DNA from: Osedax frankpressi | Taxonomy: Eukaryota > Annelida > Polychaeta > Sabellida > Siboglinidae | Direction of reading: 5' to 3' | Length of the DNA: 64,000 bases | Assembly (NCBI GenBank): GCA_964035775.1 | Contig: OZ038316.1 | Location: 19,182,659 to 19,246,658, forward strand | The notes under the pieces: model-generated | Databases searched by the model: none | What the model saw: the letters and a program-made list of their open reading frames with translations, nothing else | What the model was told of the DNA's origin: nothing | Shown here: in pieces, positions 39,001 through 50,397 of the stretch | How the letters are laid out: each line of letters starts with the position of its first letter | Numbering within the stretch: position 1 is the first letter of the stretch | Position numbers and translations under genes: made by a program

Positions 39001-42000
39001 ACCTATGACTTTCCAATTGTACTTTAGTCATTTCTCTAATAATTTCTAATAATCTAGCAATGGTTAAATAAATAGGAATCTCTTTCTCGCATCCCACAGC
39101 CCTCTACTCACCCTCTCACCCTTCGCATACCTTCAACCCACTCCTGCTCCAGCCTTGGATGGATGAATACTTCAAACGGATGGAGATGTATTCCAATAAC
39201 CAAGAGTTACCTTCCCGTATTCGCTTCATGCTAAAGGATGTCATCGAGCAAAGAGATAATAACTGGAGACCTCGCGATGTCTTACAAGAAGTGTTACCAA
39301 AGACCATTGCCCAAGTACGCGAGGAGGCTGCCATTGTTAGTGTGCCATTCACTACTTGTATCCACTACTCGTATTCACTACTCGTATTCACTACTCGTAT
39401 TCACTACTCGTATTCACTACTTGTATCCACTACTTGTATTCACTACTTGTATTCACTACTTGTATTCACTACTTGTATCCACTACTCGTATTCACTACTC
39501 GTATTCACTACTTGTATTCACTACTTGTATCCACTACTTGTATTCACTACTTGTATTCACTACTTGTATTCACTACTTGTATCCACTACTTGTATCCACT
39601 ACTTGTATCCACTACTTGTATTCACTACTTGTATTCACTACTCGTATCCACTACTTGTATTCACTACTCGTATTCACTACTCGTATTCACTACTTGTATT
39701 CACTACTTGTATCCACTACTTGTATTCACTACTTGTATTCACTACTTGTATCCACTACTTGTATTCACTACTTGTATTCACTTCATGTATTCACTACTCG
39801 TATTCACTACTCGTATTCACTACTTGTATTCACTACTTGTATTCACTACTTGTATTCACTACTTGTATTCACTACTTGTATTCACTACTTGTATTCACTA
39901 CTTGTATTCACTACTCGTATTCACTACTTGTATTCACTACTCGTATTCACTACTCGTATTCACTACTCGTATTCACTACTTGTATTCACTACTCGTATTC
40001 ACTACTCGTATTCACTACTTGTATTCACTACTTGTATTCACTACTTGTATTCACTACTTGTATCCACTACTCGTATTCACTACTTGTATCCACTACTTGT
40101 ATCCACTACTTGTATCCACTACTTGTATTCACTACTTGTATTCACTACTCGTATTCACTACTCGTATTCACTACTTGTATTCACTACTTGTATTCACTAC
40201 TTGTATCCACTACTTGTATCCACTACTTGTATCCACTACTTGTATCCACTACTTGTATTCACTACTTGTATTCACTACTTGTATTCACTACTCGTATTCA
40301 CTACTTGTATTCACTACTTGTATTCACTACTCGTATTCACTACTCGTATTCACTACTCGTATTCACTACTCGTATTCACTACTCGTATTCACTACTTGTA
40401 TTCACTACTTGTATTCACTACTTGTATCCACTACTTGTATCCACTACTTGTATCCACTACTTGTATCCACTACTCGTATCCACTACTTGTATTCACTACT
40501 TGTATTCACTACTTGTATTCACTACTTGTATTCACTACTTGTATTCACTACTTGTATTCACTACTCGTATCCACTACTTGTATTCACTACTTGTATTCAC
40601 TACTTGTATTCACTACTTGTATTCACTACTTGTATTCACTACTTGTATTCACTACTTGTATTCACTACTTGTATTCACTACTTGTATTCACTACTTGTAT
40701 TCACTACTTGTATTCACTACTCGTATTCACTACTTGTATTCACTACTTGTATTCACTACTTGTATTCACTACTTGTATTCACTACTTGTATCCACTACTT
40801 GTATTCACTTCATGTATTCACTACTCGTATTCACTACTCGTATTCACTACTTGTATTCACTACTTGTATTCACTACTTGTATCCACTACTTGTATCCACT
40901 ACTTGTATCCACTACTCGTATCCACTACTTGTATTCACTACTTGTATTCACTACTTGTATTCACTACTTGTATTCACTACTTGTATTCACTACTTGTATT
41001 CAGTACTCGTATCCACTACTTGTATTCACTACTTGTATTCACTACTTGTATTCACTACTTGTATTCACTACTTGTATTCACTACTTGTATTCACTACTTG
41101 TATTCACTACTTGTATTCACTACTTGTATTCACTACTTGTATTCACTACTTGTATTCACTACTTGTATTCACTACTTGTATTCACTACTCGTATTCACTA
41201 CTCGTATTCACTACTCGTATTCACTACTCGTATTCACTACTCGTATTCACTACTTGTATTCACTACTTGTATTCACTACTTGTATTCACTACTTGTATTC
41301 ACTACTTGTATTCACTACTCGTATTCACTACTCGTATTCACTACTTGTATTCACTACTTGTATTCACTACTTGTATTCACTACTTGTATTCACTACTTGT
41401 ATTCACTACTTGTATTCACTACTTGTATTCACTACTTGTATTCACTACTTGTATTCACTACTTGTATTCACTACTTGTATTCACTACTTGTATTCACTAC
41501 TTGTATTCACTACTTGTATTCACTACTTGTATTCACTACTTGTATTCACTACTTGTATTCACTACTTGTATTCACTACTCGTATTCACTACTTGTATTCA
41601 GTACTCGTATTCACTACTCGTATTCACTACTTGTATTCACTACTTGTATTCACTACTCGTATTCACTACTTGTATTCACTACTCGTATTCACTACTTGTA
41701 TTCACTACTTGTATTTACTACTTGTATTCACTACTTGTATTCACTACTTGTATTCACTACTTGTATTCACTACTTGTATTCACTACTTGTATTCACTACT
41801 TGTATTCACTACTTGTATTCACTACTTGTATTCACTACTTGTATTCACTACTTGTATTCACTACTTGTATTCACTACTTGTATTCACTACTTGTATTCAC
41901 TACTTGTATTCACTACTTGTATTCACTACTTGTATTCAGTACTCGTATCCACTACTTGTATTCACTACTTGTATCCACTACTTGTATTCACTACTTGTAT

Positions 42001-45000
42001 TCACTACTCGTATTCACTACTTGTATTTACAATCCTTACACCTCTACACCGCATAAAACTCCAAACCAACGCCTTTCCACCTGATATCACTACATTCCTA
42101 TTGTAGCTTTTATCTCGCAATAATCTTCATCCATTTACCTCACCCCTTCAGGGAAGCCCTTATCTCTCCCTCATCCCCTTATTGTACTCATTGATAGTAC
42201 TTAGGCTACCATATAGTGAGGCTGATCTTATCCCCATCCCTTCCCCATTTCCCATCTCTATCGATCATCCCTCTTCCACAGTAACTTTGTTTTCAGAGTC
42301 TAGTTATTCCCATCTTCACTATCTTCCCCACCTTCTTGACCTTGCTAACTACCTACTTTGCAGCCACATTCACCCACCTCTCCCTACCTTCCCTTATCTC
42401 ACCCATCATCTCTCCTCCAAACGAACTAGACCACAAGGGTCAGACTGCCCATCTCCCCACTCCTCTTTATCCCACCTTTCTCTCCTCTCTCTCTCCTTCC
42501 CGACCTAAACTCTCTCTCCATTCCTAGGAACTTGGCTACCATAGAGTTGGACTTTCTCCCTCCAACCTTGATGATTTCTTTATGAAATCGCACGTGAAAC
42601 CTTCTCCTCCAATGGAACTTTTTGGAGCCAGGCAAAGCTCTGGTAATTATGCAATCCTTCGCTACATACTATTTCCCTCGCCTCGCGTCTGTTCGGCTCT
42701 TTCCCCTCACCTCTCGTACTCATACACCTCATGTTCCGTCCCTTTCCCAGCTTACTCCACGATTGGCACCGGACCCGGAGTGATAAGCAACGAAAGCCTT
42801 CACTCCAGTCGCTTGAACATGTCTCCGACGCACCAATCCGGTTACAACAACCGCCGTCAAATGTACAACAGCACTCGCAACGGAAGTCCCGGGGGGTCGG
42901 GGGTCAACGGTTACTCTCAGCCCACCTACCGTAGCAACAACATCATGCAGCAACAGCAACAACAACAACAGCAGATGAAGAATCGCCGCGCCTCCGGGTC
43001 CGTTGTATCAGCCGGGGGCGACGAGGTTCAACTGAGACCCGTGCGTAAGTTCCCCGTGTTGCAAAGGTCTTCTTTAGGCCCGCCCACTAATCACATTCGT
43101 ACCAGCGACAGCAGCGACGTCATCGCTCAGAAACTTGCGAACGTCAAGATCAAACAGGTTAAGAGACTCTCTCTCCCTTTAAGTACCCTCGACCCTCTAT
43201 TGGTCTATTATTCAACTCACCCTCTATTGCGCCTTCTATATTCTTCAGACAAACGTCGTAAAGACGCCGAGGAAGGTGCCATCCAAAGATGAATTGTCCG
43301 TTGCCACGGTTTCTATTTCAACGTCGACTTGCGAGTACATTCGACGACCCCAGCGTCGACTGAAGTTTAACCCCGTTCTCCACCGATTGTAGACTGAGCT
43401 TCTCGACACGCTTCTGACCACGGAGAACCTGCCCCAAGCGGTCAAATCTCTCAAGGATATGCGAGCGCCAAACCGTTATCTCTCCGAGTTTGTCGGATAC
43501 ATCGTCATGGAAACGCTCTCCAAGTCTAGTTAGTAATCTCTACTGCAATTGCTGACATTCCACCGATGTATTCGCGTTCACTTTACTTTCCACGCTACCT
43601 ACTGTTGTGTACCCTAGAGGGTACTGATTTAACTGATGCTCCAATGTCTCACCTAGAGAATGAACGACAGCTGATTAGCAAGTTTATTGTTCGTTTAAAG
43701 AAGGAGTTAACATTGAATAATGATCACATCAAAGAGGTTAGATGCCTAGAGCAGGCCTGTCTTCATAGTACCCTGCCATTAAACCACACCTCTAGTTCTC
43801 TTTCTCATTAGACCACACCCCTTGAGTGCTTTTTATCATTAAACCACACCCTTTTAATGTACTTCCTCGTTAGACCACACCCTTTTAGTTATCTTCACAT
43901 TTAACCACACCCATTTAGTGTTCTTTATAATTAGACCACACCCCTTTAGTTATCTCCTCATTTAACCAGAACCCTTTAGTGTTCTTCCTTATTAGACCAC
44001 ACCCCTTTAATTCTCTTCTCATTAGACCACGCCCCTTTAGTTATCACCTCATTTAACCAGAACCCTTTAGTGTTCTTCCTTATTAGACCACGCCCCTTTA
44101 ATTCTCTTCTCATTCGACCACACCCCTTTAGTGTTACCTTACGATGATGCAGAGTTCAAATGCCAACACCAATGAGGCAGTTTCTAGATTTGTAGCTTCC
44201 TTTGTTGTTGAGGAATGCCTTAGTTTGGCCTTTGTTTGCTCCAACATCAGTGGTGGTGAACATCAGACCTTGTTCATTATGATTCTGAATCAGGTCAGCC
44301 ATTCATAGACTCTAAATTCTAATTCAACCTTCACCATATCAACAAATTCTATATTCAATATAGAATGATTTTATTTTAAATTTATTATACAAAATACTAA
44401 ATTTTCCTCGATGTGTTTATTACTTTAAATGTTTTATAGTATTTTCTGAACTGCACTTCAACTAAAAAGTATGTAGATAATTAATGCATAGAATGAATGC
44501 AATGCAAATTTTAATTCACTATATTTTGTACCACCCTCGTTTTCACCCGAAGACCTCACTGTTACATTTTCCCGCGCAGATACGGAACCTTAAGGATGAC
44601 AACTGGCTGAAGAATTGTTTTGAAGATAATAAAGTAGACCTTCCTGCAATGCTGAATGGTGCGTGTCCCTATCCAATTATATCTGCTCCGATACACAACG
44701 TAATGAATACACAACGTAATGAATGCAAATAGCTGTATGATTCATATTGTGTATTAATTCACCATTATCCTCAGATACCCACTTGTTCAATAGGTGGCCA
44801 TAAGGTCTTTATGCTAATTACTCTGTGATTATGTAATCGTGTGGTTATTATATAAGATTCTGTATCTACACAGTATGCAAATATACTCGGTACACTTTTG
44901 ATATTATCTTGGTACATTCTTTTATACTTATCATTATGTGTTTTATTTGTATAAGAAAGATAGATCTTTTCTATAACATAAAAACTTAATATACTAAAAT

Positions 45001-46370
45001 AATTGGGTTTATTACTCCCTATTAATGTTAATGTAGAAAGTTATGCAATCATTTCAATTCTCTTTCAGAATCAGAACGTTCTGATGCAGATATTGTACGT
45101 TTACTGGAAGAACGAGATTTAACCTTTCTGCAACCTTTGTTGACCTTCAAAATTGACCTGACCAACCAATTAGCAATACTGTCAGTTGATAAACTAAATA
45201 CCTGGATCCACGACTATCCAGCTCAATCGCTGTTCGCATTGTTTGATTTCTCTTTTGTTCTAGTTTCTGGGTAAGTGCTCTATTCGATTATGCCCCTGAT
45301 TAATAATTCATAATTATTTGTTCTTTTCACGATTTAATAATAGCTAATTTATATGTTTATAGGATCGTGAAGCATGTTTTGAGAAATTCATTTTATTCTG
45401 AAGATTTCAAAGATACATCAAGTTTAGAAAAATATACAATCTCTAATGAAGATAAGGAATTGATGAGTTATAAGGTTGAACATCTCATGATTTTAAATAT
45501 TTTCTTATACCAAAAGTGTATTTATTTCCCGCCATATAATTTGATATTAAAGTATTCATTACCCCACGAATTTACAGGAACTCTTACAGAAATGGGTTTC
45601 GAAGAAAAGTCATTTACAGCTTGCTGCCATCTATGCTATGCAAGTTATATGCCACGAAGTTTCTTTTCCAAAAGGTTTATAATATAACGCAATAAATTGG
45701 TTTATATAATATATTAAAGTAAACGATTCCAAATTTAATACTTTAATTACATTACATTACATACTAATTAACATATTTTAGAATATAATTAATCATATTT
45801 TAGAATATATGTTAAATATAATAAATTCCTTATTAATTTGATATTAATATAAGTTAAACTAGTTGATTTAATCAACTATGTTATATACAGAAACAGTATG
45901 GGACAATTATTATTGTATGGTTATGACTTCATTATTGTATTATATTTATGACATTATATTATTATTATTATATTTTTGTTTAAATTATTATATTATGGTT
46001 ATGACCTCATTGTTATGTGTTTCTTATGACCCAATCCCAATCCCATTATGGTTATGGTGTAATTTTTATATTAGTTTTATTATGACCCTTTTATTGACCT
46101 CATTATATTAGGGTTATGATCTCAATATAAGATTCTATATGCAATGACTGCCCCACAGGTTTAATTCTTCGGCTGTTTATGTTTCTGTACGACAATGAAA
46201 TAACCTGCGAGGAAGCGTTCGTGAAATGGAAGGAGGAGTTAAACAATCCATTGCCGGGTAAACAAAAGGCACTTTTTCAAGTTAACACTTGGTTGACATG
46301 GCTTGAAGAGGAGGAAGAGGAGGAGGACGACTCCGATTTAGAAGAAGAAGAAGATGATGATCGAGAGTAA
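36060..46370 (+). CDS. EIF4G2: Eukaryotic translation initiation factor 4 gamma 2 (DAP5/p97/NAT1)
   Basis: Eighteen exons: 36060-36242, 36437-36516, 36805-36907, 37138-37248, 38165-38318, 38696-38865, 39153-39335, 42528-42642, 42751-43157, 43249-43299, 43393-43528, 43618-43736, 44153-44293, 44580-44658, 45069-45270, 45363-45474, 45578-45674, 46159-46370; 884 codons, all phases fit. The MIF4G domain runs from FRKVRGILNKLTPERF through KALDEPKYSPLYAQLCERL, KMLGNIKFF, EDIECLCQIM to LPSRIRF. The linker has GIGTGPGVI-like IGTGPGVI and a short polyQ. The MA3 domain includes LKDMRAPNRYL, and the C-terminal W2 domain ends PGKQKALFQVNTWLTWLEEE followed by an acidic tail. This end is diagnostic for DAP5, which lacks the eIF4E site and supports cap-independent and non-canonical initiation. 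No ATG occurs in frame in the first two exons, so an upstream exon or a non-AUG start is implied. A 200-N gap falls in intron 5. Confidence 0.93.
37080..37137 (+). promoter_or_regulatory. C-rich tract at EIF4G2 exon 4 acceptor
   Basis: Fifty bases of almost pure C with scattered A and G (CCCCCGCCCCCACCCCC style) lie directly before the acceptor CTAAG. Most introns here have T-rich tracts, so this C-only polypyrimidine tract is unusual. It is a plausible binding site for poly(C)-binding proteins, by inference only. Confidence 0.5.
37249..37330. repeat. Short GTTACCCCCGTAGTC repeat at EIF4G2 exon 4 donor
   Basis: Four to five copies of a 12-15 bp CGTTACCCCCGTAGT unit begin within 20 bp of the GTTAGT donor of the exon at 37138-37248, another case of a tandem array beginning right at a 5' splice site. 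Confidence 0.75.
38493..38692. other. Assembly gap (200 N) in EIF4G2 intron 5
   Basis: Exactly 200 N. It ends only three bases before the exon starting at 38696, so the acceptor region is mostly unsequenced. The exon phases on both sides (T then GT) still join to give FFCELAKRG, so no coding sequence needs to be missing. Confidence 0.97.
39347..42030. repeat. 13-bp minisatellite, ~206 units, in EIF4G2 intron 7
   Basis: Units read ATTCACTACTTGT, with ATTCACTACTCGT and ATCCACTACTTGT as common variants. The array starts 12 bp after the GTTAGT donor of the exon ending at 39335. No unit carries a stop in any plus-strand frame, so all three frames stay open for 916-965 codons. One of them (to 42056) is continuous with the EIF4G2 reading frame across the splice donor. 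Confidence 0.97.
43780..44135. repeat. ~28-bp degenerate repeat in EIF4G2 intron 12
   Basis: About 12 imperfect copies of CATTAGACCACACCCCTTTA followed by GTNNTCTTC, some with ATTTAACCAGAACCC. It fills most of the intron between the exons ending at 43736 and starting at 44153. Confidence 0.85.
45895..46110. repeat. Degenerate TTATGGTTATGAC repeats in EIF4G2 intron 17
   Basis: Five to six loose copies of a TTATGGTTATGACCTCATTA motif separated by AT-rich filler, before the last exon. The open frames here are repeat artefacts. Confidence 0.55.
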
Positions 46371-47416
46371 AACTTTGATTCGCAATTATTTAACGGAATC
46401 TATTTATTATACTATCTTTTTCTTACTATTTAATTAATATTGTATTAGTATAATTATATTTTTGTTTGAATAAAATGAACTCTAAACCTGAATATCAGCT
46501 TAATAAATGTATTTAATGCACTCTGGTTTATTCTTTTAAAATAACTGAATAATATATATTATGATATCTATAATCTTGGTGTTGCCATATATTTAACTTT
46601 AATATTATTTACATTACATCTCATTACAACAAATCCTATTAATATCTATTATTGGTATTTTGAATTTGTTTTTTGAATATATTATATTCAGCCAATATTT
46701 CACAGAAATTTACTGTAAATTCCAAATATTAAAAGTAACTGGATTTCTAACTTCATAACTGAATTTTTGATTTATAAGATAAATTCTAGTAATTTTTGGA
46801 ACCTTAATATTATAAATAATCATGTATATGATATCTGTTCAGCAAATAATAATCTAAATGGTTTAATTAGTTATTATTTAAATATATTTTTATATTCAAT
46901 TTAGCTTGCTGATAATTCCAAACTCACAAATAATTATTAAATTCTTATTTCAAATGGATTAATTTTAATCCACTCTAATCATAATTGTAGATTTTGTTGC
47001 TGATCATGTAATTCTTTCTTTTTAAAGGTGATTATAATATACATTGAATACTGTATAACATAAATATATAACAATAATTATAATAAACAAAAATAATAAT
47101 TCTGTTTGATTATTAGAGGCAAATAGTTTATTTTTTTATAAAATACAAGGTCAGTATATTTCTTAGTATGACATCACTTTATTTATAGTTCTATAATTCT
47201 TTTTATTCACTTTCCTGAAAATAAATGTTTATATCGCATTTTATTATGATTCAACAGATTTAATGAAATAAAATGAAAGAGTAATTTAAAAAATAAATTA
47301 TATATTTGAATAATAACAGTTACTGAATATAACCATGTCATTAACTGTTATAGAATATAACCATCTCACACTATTACCGATTATACAGATCCTCATTAGA
47401 ATTGGCTTACACATGT
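46371..47416. other. Convergent 3' spacer between EIF4G2 and CFAP96
   Basis: AT-rich sequence. An AATAAA at about 46469 fits an EIF4G2 polyadenylation signal about 100 bp after the stop. No other feature was seen. Confidence 0.55.
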
Positions 47417-50397
47417 TTAAATATGCCTAGCACTACATAGACCCTCGTACCCAAGGTCATATCTAAAAACCTCGCACACTAACCTATCGACGTTCAGGGC
47501 TATAGTGGAGAAGACGGGAGCAGTTTTTCCGCAAGTGTTAGGCATAAAGATGCGGCCGGTATTGTTGACGATATGTACGGCACGGGCCAGGTTAGCCTTC
47601 TTCTGTATGCCCTCGGAGTGCTTCGGATAAGGATCAAAGGTGCCAGACATGTTCCCACCGGCCTGCAGAGAGTAATAATGTAAAGTATCGAAATCGAAGC
47701 CAATTTAGTCATATACAAAGTTTGTAGGCATAGTAAAATTATTGCGATTTGTTATCTCATTCACAATATCAAGAAATTAGATTTACTAATGCAAAATATA
47801 CATTTCTATAATATTTACATATATAATATCGTGTTTTATTCCTTCATAATGTTCATAAATATATATTAGACGCGATACAATGCAATGTAAAATATATCTA
47901 CTATTTATGTTCACCTGTATAACGTATTCAGATGTATTCAACATTGAATGCATCGCATTTCGCTCACTAGGGTACTCTACACACGAAACATACGATATAT
48001 TGGATGCGGTGGCAAGACGCTAACCTTTTTAGCGGGACTGCTAGGTTTGAATGGATTCGACTGCACATTAGGAGTAGATCCGCTCTTTTTAATGGGTCCT
48101 AGGGGCACGTCGGACTTGTACGGGTTCTCGCTGAAGTAGCGTTGCGGCGCTAAGGTGGGTTTAAAAGCACCCCCCTTTAGAGCCACGCGATGGGCGTCTT
48201 GCTCGATCTGGTAGGGTGGACGTGTTTAGGGGAGAAATGACCAGGAGACAGAGTTAAGTTCGGGAGTGGCTCCCAGGTAGGGTTTATATGCTTACTGTAG
48301 AACAGCGTATTTAGTCCAGTACATACGTTCGATTGAGTGTGCTTATTATTTAATATGTGGGAATGAATCTGATTCCTCAGATCATTAAAATAAGAAATGA
48401 TATGGATTCTATCGTCGAGGAGGAAGTGGGGCCTAGAAGGGTGAATAACAAACATGAGAAAGAGAGTGATGATAAGAGATTTAAAAAAAGATAGTTATCG
48501 TGATACAGCGATAATTATAAAATAATTAAACCAAGAATTGTATATCGTGATTTATAGAATGTTCTTCACATTCTCGAAGAACGAATAAGTGATTACTAGA
48601 AATTGAAAACTCGAATTTTTACAAATTATTTTCCAATTGCGATTACGTATAGAAATATAAAAAAATATTTCGTTGGTGTGCTCACTGAATATGTGTGCTC
48701 GCTGAATAACCTTTGAACGTTTACATAATTATCTTAGATTTAACACAATTTTATAAAATTGTAAGACAAATAGTGGAAAAAGGTAGAATATACTATTAAA
48801 AGTGTTATAATTTAAGAGTATAAGAAAAGGTTACATGAGTGGTTTTTAAGCCAAAAAGGGAAAATACAGAAATGTTTAATTTAATTAAAAAAATAATAAA
48901 TGAAAAACTGTTGAAATTAAAAAATTTAGATTATAGTTAATAATTGTATTTCAACATCAGCGTTTTTAGTTACAATTTTAATATGTCCTATCTGCGGAAA
49001 TTTTAAATACTACGATCGTGAAAAAGATTATTTTGTGCAATATCTTATTGTTCAGATCTTATTAAAATGTTTTTAGTTATTTAGGATATGAAATAGAATG
49101 TTAGCAAGGCATTCTAACTATAGTAGAAGAGTGGTATCAAATGATGCATGTTACATAATAATATAGAATATTGACTAAATGATGAACGAGTAAGAAAAGC
49201 TAGCAAATAACTAATGGTACCTTGGCGAGTTTTTTAATCTTATCGAAGTCCTCGGTGGCGTGTGTCTGGTATGGATTAATTGTCACGTTGGCATATCTGT
49301 TCGGTGGTGACTTTACTTAGAAAATGACATGCATCGTGCTTTTCGCAGGATAGCATTTTAAAAGCTGAAAGCTCTAGCTTAATACGCAACATTCGTGTAA
49401 CTAATTAAGCGAGGCCATTAATCATTGCATTATGCAATCTTATATGTAGATTACATAAATAAAATTCATGAAATGATTCACTGGTTATGAATTTAAATGT
49501 TAAAGAAATGAAACAATTACAAAACATAACACAGTAAATGCAAAAGAGAAACCTACCCATATCCCGTGCCTTTTTTACTAGGATTTGTCAGAACATTTTT
49601 GCTTTCTGGAATTTTATCCTTGCCCGGTCTATTGCTGGGATTGAAGTAGGCAACAGAGCCACCAATTGTTCCGTAGTAAGTTCCGAGACCCGACCTGGAA
49701 TATGATGAAGATTAATGAATGATTATAAGTTTTGAGTTTTGTTCTTATAAATATCAAAATAATTTCTAAAAATAATTTAACAGTTCATTACATATGCTTC
49801 ATTTACACTTTTACAAACGACTTGTAAAAAATACATAATAAATATGATCAGGTAAGCATTTATGTTAAAAAGTCACAATCTTCATATGAAACAAACATCA
49901 TTTTATATCCGTTGCTCGGCAGGAAGGGTTTGCCAATATCAAGTTCGTGTGCTTTCTTGCGCTGCACGCGTTTCGTTCGGACCGGATCGTTGTATGCTTC
50001 GCCGGCCATGACACGATTGAATTCTTGGTCGAAATATCCTGCAACGCGATATCAGCGTAGAGGTTTATCCTAAACAGTTCTAAGCAATTCGAAACAGTTC
50101 TAAATAGTCCATAGATAAACCATGTTGTTGCGCGGATTTTTCTTTTGATCCGTCTATGGTGAATTGTTTTCCTTTGGATGCAGCTTGGTTGAATGAAACT
50201 GAAATAAACGTGTAAAGTATAATGGCGATAAAGAATAGCATATTACATTGAACTCACTATTAATACTATTCATTGAACTAACATGGTTTTCCGCCTTTGT
50301 ATGGATCGCCGATTGAAATGTATCCCATCTCATTAAATATTCCCATCCGTTCCATGTCATTCTTAGAGAAATTCTTAGCTTCAGTTTCCTTACCCAT
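47417..50397 (-). CDS. CFAP96: Cilia- and flagella-associated protein 96 (C4orf47 family)
   Basis: Seven exons: 50283-50397, 50121-50198, 49897-50038, 49557-49694, 49221-49296, 48025-48207, and 47484-47662 (or reading on to a TAA at 47417). The start ATG at 50397 has a good context (ACCATGG). Family landmarks occur in order: MERMGIFNEMGYISIGDPYK, FNQAASKGKQ, YFDQEFNRVMAGEAY, KPFLPSNG, GLGTYYGTIGG, NPSKKGTGYGYANVTI, LKGGAFKPTLAPQRYF, NPFKPSSPAKK and GTFDPYPKHS. CFAP96 is a small protein associated with axonemes and centrosomes whose precise role is poorly known. The C-terminus is uncertain: after LNVDR there is either a GTTAGT donor to an unseen exon or a read-through of 23 residues (ending SARHI) that has no family match. 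Neighbouring TCTN and dynein genes are also ciliary, but there is no sign of co-regulation in the sequence. Confidence 0.9.

Noticed and set aside
42182-42527. Plus-strand frame of 108 codons, Pro/Ser/His-rich
   Set aside because: It lies in the pyrimidine-rich end of EIF4G2 intron 7, just before the acceptor at 42527; composition is that of a long polypyrimidine tract.
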